In this document: positions 1 to 11,410 of the stretch, one piece after another | Position numbering within the stretch: position 1 is the stretch's first letter | How the letters are laid out: each line of letters starts with the position of its first letter | DNA from: Owenia fusiformis | Lineage: Eukaryota; Annelida; Polychaeta; Sabellida; Oweniidae | Direction: 5' to 3' | Length of the DNA stretch: 25,000 nucleotides | Assembly (NCBI GenBank): GCA_903813345.2 | Contig: CAIIXF020000244.1 | Coordinates: 1-25,000, forward strand | The notes under the pieces: generated by a model | What the model saw: only the letters and a program-made list of their open reading frames with translations | What the model was told of the DNA's origin: nothing | The model's database searches: none | Made by a program: the position numbers and the translations under genes

Positions 1-2171
1 CAATTGGTTGTAGAGAAAGGTATATCAAGTCTATTTGTTGCAACGGTAGGAAATTTAAATAGTTTACAGCTTATTTAAGAAAGTGATTCTGAAATAAGAA
101 GTGAAACAAAAAGTAGTAGTTCAAGATGCACAAAACATTTCACCACATAATCCAACATATGTATGTACAACAAAGAATACATAGCAAGAGCATGCCAATT
201 GAATCTTTTTGAATTGGACTTTCATTTTCTGGATTAATGAATTAAACTTGTTTTGGTTTATGTTTCAAGGTATATAATCACAAGTGTAAGCCACCACTAC
301 AACAATGTAACATTTGAAGCACTACTTCTCTCATCATTACCTTCAAAAGCAGAAATAAAGTTCAGAAACAAAATGTCAGTCAGAGGACCATTTTTCTTTC
401 TTAAACAATCTTTTTTGAAAAAACTTACAGATTTTATAAATTACAAAACTGTAAATCGTAACTGTAATTTAAATAGCTTAAATGAAAGGTATCTCAAAAT
501 AAGCATTTTTATTTATTATTATTTATTTATTGATGGCTGCTTCCTCTTCTTGGGGTGACCTAGCCTCTGAATAGAGGGCTATTCCCCTTTTATGGACACC
601 CATCTCCATATTATACCGAAATATGGTCCTTGGCCAATAACTGCAACTATAATATAAGCTACATGTAGCATGCATTTTCAATATAAGTATACAACTATGA
701 ACAGTGAAGTCATATGGCATACATAAACATCAAACCACAGTAGCTACCCTTGAAATATAGGACACTAAAAAATAGTGCTACCTTTTTTCTCTTAACCCTT
801 GGGACTTTAGTAGCCCTAGGTGATCTAGACCTGGGTGCCGCATACCACCCCTACAAGAGAATTCTCTAATCATAGAGATATCGCTGTATGATTAATGTAC
901 ACAGGATGTGTCATTGTGATAAGGTGATTTAATGTTTCAAAGACTATGGTGTCAGGAACATAGGACAATTCAATGGTACATTTTCGCATTTTGTTCTTTG
1001 TGGCTTTACCAGGCTTAATATGGTATTCATACTTTTGTGTTTAAATTGGTTGCAATGGAACTGAACTAGAATTGGAATTCTGAATGGAGACTTCAGGACT
1101 AACATTATAAAATCCAACATTGAATAGCATTCTTAGTTTCCTGAAGATGTTGAAATGACCTGCTTATATCAGACCAATGATCAACAGACAACATCCTATC
1201 ACATTCTTTGGGTGTGTACCACTCTCTGTGGGTGTCTACCACACTCTGTGGGTGTCTACCACTTATGGATGTGTACTACACTCTGCATTAAGGATTGACA
1301 TGTTTCGTTCAAACTTTTCTCACATGATGATAACTGTATTGTTAAAATTATATCTAATAAAGTAAATCCATGCCAGTTCCACACAGCTACTAACTGTAAA
1401 TTAATATTATTTTTATAACACAGGCTCTTTTATATATAAAAAATCCAAAATAATACGTCTATTTAAATATAGAATATAATATAATAATTACAGTAAACTG
1501 CATTGCTGCTTTTTACAACTACATTTGTGTGTTTCAAACATTATATTTATTTAATACTTTTCATACTTTACCATTAGGGAGTTTTACAAAATTCTAAAAA
1601 TTCAAACCTAAAATTGTCATTGTTTCTTTACTCATAATCTTTATATGCGCTAGGAAGGGCTAAATTCGCAACGCCATTAAACAAGCCTTAGGGGTCCCAA
1701 CCCTATTTTATATCCATACCAAGCCAATAGGAAACCATGGTTGGAATTTCAATAGAGAATTCTCAGCAAATTTTATGTGATATCTCATCTTGTATTGTCC
1801 ATGGAATGGCCACTTTACAATGTAAACGTCACTTTGAATTACAGCTCTATACAATGTTGAAATTAGTCCACTGATTCAGTGATATTGCAAGAATTCAATG
1901 ACGATGCCTAGAGACTGCGTTTCTAACTGAACGTGATTTATAAATATAATCCAAGATTTCAATGAACTGGGATTGCCAATTTCAAGTATTTCTACTACTT
2001 TAAAGGATTCCCGTCAATCAGCAGTATATCTCATCTCGGCTAATAAAGAGGGAGCAGATAATTAGCATTTAGTAAAAATCAGGATTAGAATTGGCTAATG
2101 TTTTTTCCTAAAAAACTCAGTCTGGTATCATTTGTTTTATTATTTCGAGAATAACTTAAAATATGACTTAC
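1..2171 (-). other. Intron downstream of the PDZ3 exon, with one short tandem repeat
   Basis: This stretch is AT-rich and shows no splice-bounded open frame with recognisable protein similarity on either strand. I read it as part of the intron that starts at the GTAAGT donor at 2171-2166. A small tandem repeat of about 20 bp (TGTGGGTGTCTACCACACTC type, about four copies) lies at 1206-1285. Open frames at 253-558 and 523-720 lack splice signals and familiar motifs. Confidence 0.6.
1206..1285. repeat. Short ~20-bp tandem repeat
   Basis: About four diverged copies of a 20-bp unit containing GGGTGTCTACCACACTCTG. It lies in intron sequence and has no apparent coding role. Confidence 0.7.
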
Positions 2172-2591
2172 TGGAGGATTCTGGGTAGAGGTGTGTGGTA
2201 TAGGGTGGTCCTGCTGGTCATACGCCACCATGTAGGATGTATCACCTGCACCCATATGGTTCTGTTGCAGCTTCTGTTGGGACTTCTGCTGCTGTTCGTA
2301 ATTAGCAAGAGATTGAGCATAGCTTTCATAGTGTTCCAAATTCTCGTGGCTCTCAGCATCGGGCATGAGCGAAGCACCTATCTGCATTAAGTGTTCCTCT
2401 AACTGAACTGTGGGGATAACTGGCGCATGTGGCTGATCGGCTGCAGATGGGTCATTGACGCAACGAGCAACTAGGAGTCGGACATGTTGTCCACTCTGTC
2501 GCAGAACTGTAGCAACTTGTTCAGATCCCATACCGCGTACATTAATATCCCCGATTTGTAGCACGTGGTCACCACTGTGAAGTCTGCCATC
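2172..2591 (-). CDS. MPDZ: Internal exon of MPDZ/PATJ-like scaffold (C-terminal half of PDZ3 and Gln-rich linker)
   Basis: This 420-nt exon (140 codons) is phase 0 at both ends, between an ATTACAG|GATGGC acceptor and a CCTCCA|GTAAGT donor. Residues 1-45 complete the PDZ domain begun at 5392-5258: [38 protein letters not shown]. The remaining ~95 residues are linker: an acidic, helical-looking stretch ([30 protein letters not shown]), then a Gln-rich stretch with [11 protein letters not shown], then low-complexity sequence ending TQNPP. Such long inter-PDZ linkers are variable among MPDZ/PATJ homologues, so the linker itself gives no family information. The next exon, expected to lead towards PDZ4, is not visible in 1-2171. 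Domain order and splice phases agree with one continuous minus-strand gene. Confidence 0.9.
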
Positions 2592-4039
2592 CTGTAATAA
2601 TGCAACAATGTTAGATGTTATTTTATGATGTCTAAGTGAACAAATGTGCAAAACAAGAAAGGTGGAATCAACTTCATAGGGAACTTTTTGGTACCCTCAG
2701 TAGGATATCATATCCTTCATGATAAAACCTAGTGTAGCCACAAATACCTGTGACCCCCCTCCTATGACTTGACTACACTAAACCTAACAACAATCCTTCC
2801 CAGGGAATTATCTTTATCTATATCAACAGAAGTGCACCATGATTGACAAAATCAAATATCTTACACATTTACATCAAGATCAATCCACATTCAGTTCCTT
2901 TAATGTTCTATATTAAGCTACTTAAAGCTAGATAGATCTCCGAGTTTAGGATCTTTTGTTCGAAGATCAAGGATGATGCAATCTTCAATAGGAATTCTTT
3001 ATTCATTTGCGATAACATTCACAAAGATATTACGGTTAGATTGTATGCAGTAAAAATGAATGCAACGTTCAGTTAGAGAGTTTAAATGTTCAAAGAAACA
3101 TTTCTTTTAACATTAGGTTCAATGGGGAAAAAACAGTAGAAACAGCATAATATGAGAGCTGCTCTTACTGTCAAGTTCCTCTCTATTTGCAATTACTCGA
3201 GTAACTTCACAAATGCATTTTCTTATACACCGTTATGCACAATACAACATTGGGTGTAATCATCCTAAATGTAGAAACATATTGTTTTCTCGAAGTAAGC
3301 TGACAGCAAAATAATTATTCTTGTTTCGTACTGACTCCTCTGAACAACTATCCTTTCCTATAGTTAGATATTGCTCTTAAAAGAAAGCTTCATCCGCTCA
3401 TGTACTGGGCTCTGATATATACTGGACAACATCTTTTAAACAAAAGATGTTTTGTATTTTGTGATACAAATGTCAAATGTTTTGTATTTTTGTCAATTGT
3501 CTTGTAATTTTTAACACTCAATCAAGATGGTTTATAAAATCAAAATCAGAAATACATATAGTTGTTCTTTTATATAGGTTTCATGCTCAAAATAGTTCAA
3601 CATGGCTACAAATTCTAGCTATGCCGACTACTGTATAAAAAGTGATGTTATAATCACAATAGATCTTTGAGTCTCCCTCTAGAGAGTCAGTCTATCTGCG
3701 TTTATTAGTTTGAACACTTGTGGACCTCTGTCAAGGGATCCATATTTAGGGTTATTTGCATGCATAGGACAAGTTGAGTAGACTGTTTACCAAGAATTGG
3801 TCAATTAAGCTCACTTAAACTGAGTAGTCTTTCCTTGTTATCTGCTGCCAATACGCTACAATAAACTTCCATTATAAGATCTGGGAAATCAATAAAAGGT
3901 GACTTCTGCCATGTACTTAAAATGCAAGTCAAAATTTTAGAATCTTTCATCTAAGATTAGCCTTGATTCCAAGAGTCTTGCTTTCACCTAAAATATTACG
4001 GAGCCTGATTGGATATTTTGACATTTTGTTTCAGTCCAC
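2592..4039 (-). other. Intron between the two PDZ3 exons, 3' portion
   Basis: Unique-looking AT-rich intron sequence between the PDZ3 acceptor at 2592 and the foldback element. Nothing is recognisable apart from short T-rich repeats such as TTTTGTATTTT near 3450-3490. Confidence 0.5.
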
Positions 4040-4044
4040 AATTT

Positions 4045-5065
4045 CACACCCGGTGATCGTGAATATGGGACGGAGGGGGGGAGCAGGCAATTTCTGCTAG
4101 GAAATTCAACAAATCTGGAAGATTTATTTTTTCAAGAAAAAGTTTACTATTGAATTGCTTAATGGATAGGCGCACGGTATGGTAGAATATGTTAGGTTTT
4201 CTGGGATTTTTTCTGAAACGATACGTTTCTAAGGTATAAGATCTATTAAAAAAGGCGCGAGGCCATCAACAGGCACAAATCAATGTTTTTGCTATAAATC
4301 AAGCAACAATGGCCTGGACGACCTGTAATAAATACTTGTAAATGATGTTATCATAACTAAATTAATGTCATTGCTGAATTTATAAAATAAGTTTCCATAT
4401 GTGAAATAAAAAATAATCAAAAATAATGAATTTGGGACGGAGGGGGGGAGGGGACGGAGGGGGGGAGCAATATGTATATAAGACATGATTAGAGATGTTT
4501 CGCGACTTTAAGTTCTTTTACTCCAAATGTCCCCATTTTTTCAGTCTCCAGGGGTATATCATCCAGTTTCTTACTAAGTTAATGAGTTCATTTTTCAAAT
4601 ACAAGAATTTGTGTGAAGTTGTTTCACTTTATAGAATTATTACTCCCCCCCTCCGTCCCCTCCCCCCCTCCGTCCCATTTTAATTATTTTCGATTATTTT
4701 TTATTTTACGTATGGAAACTTATTTTATAAATTCAGCAATGACATTAATTTAGTTATGATAACATCACTTACAAGTATTTATTACAGGTCGTGTAGTCCA
4801 TTGTTGCTTGATTTATAGCAAAAACTTTGACTTTTGCACGTTGGTTGCGTTGCGCCTTTTTTAATAGATCTTATATCTTAAAAGAGTATCGGTTGAAAAA
4901 TAATCCTAGAATACCTAACATATTTTATCATACCGTGCGCTTATTCAATTTGCAATTCAATCGTAAACTCTGTCTTGAAAAAATAATTTTACCAGATTTG
5001 TTGAATTTTCTAGCGGAAATTGCCTGCTCCCCCCCTCCGTCCCATTTTCACGATCACCGGGTGTG
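4045..5065. mobile_element. Foldback-type DNA element with ~423-bp inverted arms
   Basis: Two long inverted arms (4045-4467 and 4643-5065) enclose a ~175-bp centre. The outer ends read CACACCCGGTGATCGTGAA on the left and its complement on the right. The flanks both read AATTT (4040-4044 and 5066-5070), a plausible 5-bp target duplication. The arms look roughly 85-90% identical by eye, with interspersed substitutions and short indels. Each arm carries GGGACGGAGGGGGGGA near its outer end and a doubled version at its inner end. No transposase is encoded, so this would be a non-autonomous foldback or large MITE-like element. It sits in the intron between the two PDZ3 exons. The superfamily is not assignable by eye. 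Confidence 0.8.
4433..4467 (+). repeat. G-rich quadruplex-like motif, inner end of left foldback arm
   Basis: Two tandem GGGACGGAGGGGGGGAG units form several G-runs of 3-7 bases within 35 bp. The mirror motif is C-rich on this strand at 4643-4679. G-quadruplex formation is an inference. Confidence 0.6.
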
Positions 5066-5257
5066 AATTTAGTTGAAAGAAAAATATACTGTTTTTAACA
5101 CCCCTCCAAACAAATCTTGTTCAAATCTTGTTGAAATGATGCTGCATTCAGCAGAAAATGATTTCTAGAGATTCTATTTTCAAGACAATTATAGAAAATG
5201 CTTGAAAAAGGCAGGATAAAACTAGTACATTAAAGCCTACTAAAACATATTTCATAC

Positions 5258-5392
5258 CCTATCAGCAATTCCACCAGGTAAAATGGTCTTCACTACAACT
5301 CCTGTGCTCTTTCCCCCAATGATACCAAATCCCAGGCCCGAACCGTCGTTGGTTAAATCAATAATCTCAAGTTGTGTCCATTCTGTGTTCAA
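5258..5392 (-). CDS. MPDZ: Internal exon of MPDZ/PATJ-like scaffold (N-terminal half of the next PDZ domain)
   Basis: This exon is exactly 135 nt (45 codons), phase 0 at both ends, with a TTTTTCAG acceptor and a GATAGG|GTATGA donor. It encodes the beta-1 strand (WTQLEIIDL), the carboxylate-binding loop and beta-2 ([11 protein letters not shown], a GLGF-class motif that holds the peptide C-terminus), beta-3 ([12 protein letters not shown]) and the turn IADR. The domain is completed by the exon at 2591-2172, and the split falls at ADR|DGR. The [22 protein letters not shown] pattern is characteristic of PDZ3 in MPDZ/PATJ proteins. The exon joins in phase to the exon at 24192-23967 across an intron of about 18.6 kb that holds the LTR element and most repeats in this window. 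The intron leaves the domain intact at the protein level. Confidence 0.9.
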
Positions 5393-6343
5393 CTGAAAAA
5401 TAAAACAAAATATTGGAAATTATGCATGCTTGGTTTATAATGTAGTGGTGCAGAAATGAGTCGTAGAGTCATGTTATTGACGCATTGAGGGTCTCCAATA
5501 ACCACGTTGACTCCAATGTCCATAATCACGATTTGCTTTTCAAACTAGAGCAAACATTATTATTACAAATTTGGGAATATTCGCAGAAGAAAATACAAAA
5601 TGTGACGTAAGTGTGATGCCAATTAAGGAGAAATTGAGGTGTTTATTTAAAGAATATTATAAGCAACAAAATGATCTAATCTAGATCTTCATTTTAATTA
5701 AACCTTTTTCTGGAAGTGAATTCATACAATTTTCTTCATTAATTTGGCAATGTACAAAAATAAAGATATCAAAAAAGCTTGTTTTCAGTGGACTTCCTGT
5801 CTATTTTTTCATAGTCGAATCCAGATTTTCCATTCACTTGCACCTCCAGTTTAATCCCATATCTGTCTATGATTAATTAGTGAGTCCATGCATGAGTTGC
5901 ATTGTATGCAGTTCTAAAAGTGAGACTGAAAGCTGAATGCTTAGAGTATCAAACAATGCTCAAAATTAATGGGGTACATTTTTTTTAAGTTTTTGATATG
6001 TATTATTACAATCGTAATACAACGTCTTACAATAAACCCAGGCCTATGTCGATTTTTACATTTAAAGCACAGTGTGGAAATATAGTCAGTAATTCTGAGT
6101 TATGTAAAATTAGTGAGATATTCTGGTCTCTTCTATAGAGAGTAGAGACTGGGGAGCTCCTAATGATGTTATATCTCATCTTGCTTTCGATCACTTTGTT
6201 ATCATTTGCATAATGAATTATCACCTAACTTTCCATACTGAAGATCTCTGAAGCTTTGTTTATTAAACTTGATTGGCTAATATTATGCATATTGGAATGC
6301 CTTAAAAACATCAACGCAAAGCCTGGGGATTGAAATTAAATAA
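5393..6343 (-). other. Intron sequence, 3' end of the large PDZ2-PDZ3 intron
   Basis: AT-rich intron sequence upstream of the TTTTTCAG acceptor. No coding or repeat structure is recognisable. Confidence 0.5.
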
Positions 6344-6348
6344 GGCTA

Positions 6349-6873
6349 TGGCACACCGGAATAGCCTCACAACGGTAAAGTCAGATACCGTTGTCACAAA
6401 TGGCGGACAAACCTTCGCTTCAATTAGATTTTCATGAACTGTACGTTTAATAGAGCACCCAGACTTAATTCCTTTGGAACAACAATCAATTAAAGTGTCT
6501 TAATATTCATTGTACAGTTAATAATGGTCTACCATCAAAATAAAGTCTTTAATTTAACTGATCAAAATGAGATACGAGACAACGGACACTGTAATTACCA
6601 TATGCTGTTGTCTTTCTAAATTACTCAAATTCAGATTCCGTTGTCATTGACGATATCGAAGATGCTATATTGTGTCGATTCCCGACCCAATTTGGTCGAA
6701 ATTGGGATTTCATATGAAACACCATGACAAAAGCTTAATACATGCACAGAATTAGTGACGATAAAATTCCATGAAATGGGGACCAAGTGATTAAAGAGTT
6801 GAAGCGACAGTTATGTCCGCCATTTGTGATTACGGTATCTGACTACTGGTGTCAGGCTATTCCGGTGTGCATG
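6349..6873. mobile_element. Non-autonomous terminal-inverted-repeat element (~525 bp)
   Basis: The left end (6349 onward) contains GCACACCGGAATAGCCT, then GTCAGATACCG and CACAAATGGCGGACA. The right end carries the same blocks in reverse complement up to 6873, so imperfect inverted repeats of about 80 bp bracket ~370 bp of non-coding sequence. The flanks both read GGCTA (6344-6348 and 6874-6878), a possible 5-bp target duplication. Alternatively the termini start at GCACACC with a 3-bp ATG repeat. No transposase frame is present. Confidence 0.65.
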
Positions 6874-6878
6874 GGCTA

Positions 6879-7984
6879 ACGCCACAATGTAATTATCATT
6901 GAATTATTTTCTATAGCAAATCAATGAATGATATGTCAACTAATATTTCATTAAATTCTCTAGAACTAAATGATTTTTTTCTAAAAGATAACTTACATCA
7001 ATAAAAAACACTGAGATAACAAAAGATCATCTTCTCGGATTGAGTTTCTTGCGTCATTCATACCAACGTGATCAGGAAAAAATGTAACTAATTGCTATAC
7101 AGGCACTCTCATTAATGAGGACACATCTTACCTGACTCTGAAATATGACGCGAAATGAAGTCATGAAAGAAATGTAATATAGTGCGTGATTTGATGCATA
7201 ATTGAATTAATTGGACTGCTCTGATGCGTATGGACATTAGATTCAACATAAAACTATAACGAATCAAAACTTAACAGAACGAAAACAGATTATTCAGTGG
7301 TCTGTCATAACTTACTTCTATCATGTTCACAGAGGTAGAAAAGAAGAAAGAACATTTTGAAATTCTTAACATTTAGATTCTAGACTATATTCTATAATGC
7401 AAATAGAGTTATGCTCCTAGAATATCTTTTGTGATGTTTCTAGAAAACGATCATACAATGGCATTTAGGACTGAATCTGCGAAATGGTTCATTTATTATG
7501 CTATGAACATAAGAGTAGTGTAATTATGACTACATTCTGCAACAGAAATTGACATTTTGTCATTCTCGAGGGTATAAATAGAATTACAAATGTTTTTGCT
7601 ATAATATGCATAATACATTGGCAATATTTGCTGAAATAATAGAACAACAGCCACTTTGACAATAAACCTTCCAACCATGCTAATCAAGGTCAGGAGTCAA
7701 ACCAATAAATAAAGTTCCTCCAAATGATAATGCCAAGCTGAATGATTAAGTAAAATGGCAATTTCTATGACGTATTATTAGAAGCTGTACAATTGTTAAT
7801 GGTGACATTTATAATAGCTTTGTTGGCTTCATCTTGACAAAATATAAAGACGACCATTCCTATGGCTTGCATTATGTCAAAATATGCACAAGTACTAAAT
7901 AAGTAGAACTATTCACAATGTTTTAAATATTTTCTTTGAAATTTTACAAAAATTCATAGTGATGCCTCTTTTTGATTTACCAGT
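6879..7984 (-). other. Intron sequence without recognised features
   Basis: AT-rich sequence. The short open frame at 7496-7687 on the minus strand has no splice signals or recognisable motif. I see nothing else here. Confidence 0.5.
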
Positions 7985-8376
7985 TTTCCATTTATCAAAA
8001 TGTGGACATGTCCCTTTTCCATTTATCAAAATGTGGACATTTCCCTTTTCCATTTATCAAAATGTGGGCATGTCCCTTTTCCATTTATCAAAATGTGGAC
8101 ATTTCCCTTTTCCATTTATCAAAATGTGGACATTTCCCTTTTCCATTTATCAAAATGTGTACATGTCCCTTTTCCATTCATCAGTTTGTGAAAATGTTTG
8201 ATTTCCATCCATCAAAATGTAAATACATGTATGTTATTTTACATTTGTCAAAATGTGGATACGTCCCTTTTTCATTAATCAAAAATCTGATATGTCTGAT
8301 TTCCATTCATCAAAATGTAAACATTATTTTCCATTCATCAAAATGTGGACATGTCTCTTTTCCATTCATCAAAATG
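7985..8376. repeat. 31-bp minisatellite (~12-13 copies)
   Basis: The unit TTTATCAAAATGTGGACATG plus TCCCTTTTCCA is repeated. It is nearly perfect at the left (about 7985-8170) and increasingly diverged with length variation to the right. The unit is 31 bp (one more than a multiple of three) and has no stop in any frame, so all three forward frames stay open across it. This explains the overlapping open frames here without any coding function. Confidence 0.92.
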
Positions 8377-8946
8377 AAAAAATGAAGGGACATGGTCTCT
8401 GTTTTGCATATTGTGATATAATCTTAACATCTAATCTATAGAGGGGTCAATAATTGTAAACAGTTTACCTCTTATGAGGGTAACAATTGCTCAATATTCT
8501 GCTTTATAATGAGATAGAGACCTGCAGTGCTAATCTTCTCAGTACCAAGGGACCTTTATTGATCAGAAAAACTCACACGATCATAAGAAAACAATTGACC
8601 TTTAGTTAAAACACCTGAACACCCTTTTCTTGTGACAAAACTACATTAAATCAGTTTATAAGTCTCCCAGGGTAAATAATCTATAGTCTAATTCTGTTAG
8701 ATTGTTCACAGGAGGGATGAATAATGCTAGTAAGCTCGGGGTTTTTGGAATATCTGTCTCTATGGGAACTAGTTGATGTTGTAGATAATTGAATGTGATC
8801 ATGAAGTATTGTACGCTAGTGGCCGCTCAAGTTTCCAAGAATGTGCACAATAATTGAAAGACAAAATAAGTATCGGACTTGCCCTGGAATTTAAAATGCT
8901 CCGTGGATTGATTGGTGAAGTCATGTGATACCGCACTTAAGTTAGA
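8377..8946 (-). other. Intron sequence between two tandem arrays
   Basis: Unique-looking AT-rich intron sequence with no recognised gene, RNA or repeat. Confidence 0.5.
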
Positions 8947-9980
8947 CACATCAACTAATATATTCCATTGTCTCCCAAAGGAGAAACCACTTACCCATCA
9001 ACTAATATATTCCATTGTCTCCCAAAGGAGAAACCACTTACACATCAACTAATATATTCCATTGTCTCCCAAAGGAGAAACCACTTACACATCAACTAAT
9101 ATATTCCATTGTCTCCCAAAGGAGAAACCACTTACACATCAACTAATATATTCCATTGTCTCCCAAAGGAGAAACCACTTACACATCAACTAATATATTC
9201 CATTGTCTCCCAAAGGAGAAACCACTTACACATCAACTAATATATTCCATTGTCTCCCAAAGGAGAAACCACTTACACATCAACTAATATATTCCATTGT
9301 CTCCCAAAGGAGAAACCACTTACACATCAACTAATATATTCCATTGTCTCCCAAAGGAGAAACCACTTACACATCAACTAATATATTACATTGTCTCCCA
9401 AAGGAGAAACCACTTACACATCAACTAATATATTCCATTGTCTCCCAAAGGAGAAACCACTTACACATCAACTAATATATTCCATTGTCTCCCAAAGGAG
9501 AAACCACTTACACATCAACTAATATATTCCATTGTCTCCCGAAGGAGAAACCACTTACATGTCAACTAATATTTTCCATTGTCTCCCAAAGGAGAAACCA
9601 CTTACATGTCAACTAATATATTACATTGTCTCCCAAAGGAGAAACCACTTACATGTCAACTAATATTTTCCATTGTCTCCCAAAGGAGAAACCACTAACA
9701 TGTCAACTAATATTTTCCATTGTCTCCCAAAGGAGAAACCACTTATACATCAACTAATATATTCCATTGTCTCCCAAAGGAGAAACCACTTTTACATCAA
9801 CTAATATTTTCCATTGTCTCCCAAAGGAGAAACCACTTACATGTCAACTAATATATTCCATTGTCTCCCAAAGGAGAAACCACTTACACATCAACTAATA
9901 TTTTCCATTGTCTCCCAAAGGAGAAACCACTTATACATCAACTAATATATTCCATTGTCTCCAAAAGGAGAGACCACTTA
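8947..9980. repeat. 47-bp satellite array, 22 copies, each with an internal hairpin
   Basis: The 1,034-bp array equals 22 units of 47 bp (CACATCAACTAATATATTCC, then ATTGTCTCCCAAAGGAGAAACCACTTA). Each unit holds the inverted repeat TCTCC-CAAA-GGAGA, so single strands could form a row of evenly spaced hairpins. The first ~12 copies are almost identical. From about 9540 onward, copies carry shared variants (ATGTCAAC for ACATCAAC, ATTTTCC for ATATTCC) arranged in mixed order. The last copy has CTCCAAAAGGAGAG. No unique spacers separate the units. Confidence 0.95.
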
Positions 9981-11020
9981 GCCAGATACAACCTCCTCCC
10001 CCACTTATTTATATTAGTTATATAAATTATATCATAACAATATTTGTACCATGATAGAATGAACTATAATACAGTATAACATCATGGAATATATATACAA
10101 TTGACCTTTTTCCATATAAATGGAAAATAGATGGCATCATGGGTATTGGTAGGGCTATGGTAGGGCTAGAATACATGTAAATGTATTGCCAGAGTCACTT
10201 AATTTTTGGATTTAGGAAGTAATTCCATTTGGATAAACTTAAAATGTAACTATATGATCTTATTGACATGTGAATTGTGATTTCAAATTAAAATTGTGAT
10301 CCTTGTAAGAATAAAGGAACTTTTAAAGGTTTTTCAGCATTGTGTCAATGGGGATTTAGCCCAACCTTTTTTTAGACAACTAGAAAATCATTAGAATTTG
10401 AATAAAGGCAAATAACAGTGCAAATCAAAGTTGTTTTGGTAGAAAATTACACAGGAAATTCAAATATGCCATCAAATGGAAGAAAATTTTAGTCTTTAAT
10501 GGTTGCAGATCTCCTAAAATCTCATTAAAAACGAGACTTAAACAAGATTTCAAAGCTATATGGAAAAAGGACCATTGCAATTGTATAAATCAGTTTAATA
10601 TACTCATATAATAACATCAGTTTCTTTTATATATTTTTTAGAATATACATTTAAATCAATCAGGTGCATTGTTTAGCATATCCCAAATATGAGACAAAGT
10701 CTATCTTTGTTACTATTAAGGGAACGAGTAAACAACATAAAAGTTACAGACAAGATCACTAAAGTAGTATTTTGGACATTAGGATAACAGCTCAGATACA
10801 AGCTTGACAAAATCCTAATGGGTTTCTAGCTTGTATATAGGCTCAGGGACTGTATATAGAATCATGAGAGGAGTGTTATATTACATGAACATTGAATGCA
10901 CATATAACACAATCAGCAACTTGCAACTTGATTCATGGATTCATTATATGCAGAACCCAGAAGAGATGCTCTTCTCACAATTAGATTACTGATAATTGAT
11001 TTCATTTATTGATCATTAAA
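9981..11020 (-). other. Intron sequence holding a possible MITE-like element
   Basis: AT-rich intron sequence. Apart from the inverted-repeat candidate at 10094-10587, no coding or RNA feature is recognisable. Confidence 0.45.
10094..10587. mobile_element. Possible MITE-like inverted-repeat element
   Basis: The left end reads TATACAATTGACCTTTTTCC, then ATATA. The right end carries TATATGGAAAAAGGACC followed by CAATTGTATA, which is the complement with a short internal indel. The inverted ends are only ~25-30 bp and imperfect, and no target duplication is clear, so this is a tentative call. Confidence 0.35.
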
Positions 11021-11198
11021 CAGATGAGGGCATTATTACATTGCTCTGCTCGTACCTTACAGATGAGGGCATTTATAATATTGCTGTGCTTGTACCTTAC
11101 AGATGAGGGCATTTATAATATTGCTGTGCTTGTACCTTACAGATGAGGGCATTTATAATATTGCTGTGCTTGTACCTTACAGATGAGGGCATTTATAA
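11021..11198. repeat. 40-bp minisatellite, first block
   Basis: About 4.5 copies of a unit containing TTACAGATGAGGGCATTTAT and AATATTGCTGTGCTTGTACC. The block stops abruptly at 11198 inside a unit and resumes at 11411. Confidence 0.9.
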
Positions 11199-11410
11199 AA
11201 TTAAAAAAATTGTTAAATTTATTAAGATGGCTTTTGTGCGGAGAAGGCAATTCATTTACAACATGTGATCTTGATTTTCGTGTATTAACTCTGTTTTTTC
11301 CATTGTTAACAGTGGTTAATAAGGTGGGCTAGGTAAAATTGTAATTAATCATTAAATATATTTATTGAATTGTAAGACTGACCACTATAAATAAATAGAC
11401 TAAACACAAC
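11199..11410. mobile_element. 212-bp insertion splitting the minisatellite
   Basis: The minisatellite unit is interrupted after ...TTATAA (TATAA at 11194-11198) and resumes with TATAA (11411-11415). This gives a 5-bp target duplication around 212 bp that starts AATTAAAAAAATTG and ends AAACACAAC. There are no terminal inverted repeats and no open frame, so the type of element is unknown. It may be a short non-autonomous element. Confidence 0.6.

Noticed and set aside
253-720. Open frames of 101 and 65 codons near the left edge
   Set aside because: Low-complexity AT-rich translations with no motifs and no flanking splice sites. More likely intron sequence.
2163-2390. Plus-strand and alternate minus-strand frames over the PDZ3-linker exon
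   Set aside because: Shadows of the true exon, which has exact splice sites and PDZ motifs in another frame.
4292-5066. Small open frames inside the foldback arms
   Set aside because: They read through inverted-repeat and G/C-run sequence (proline-rich peptides such as RPLPPSVP), not conserved protein.
7959-8441. Overlapping plus-strand open frames with repeated peptides
   Set aside because: They arise from a stop-free 31-bp minisatellite. All three frames give the same peptide and there are no splice signals.
8947-9980. CRISPR-like appearance: many copies of a short unit containing a palindrome
   Set aside because: Units are directly tandem with no unique spacers, there are no cas genes, and the surrounding intron-exon structure is animal-like.
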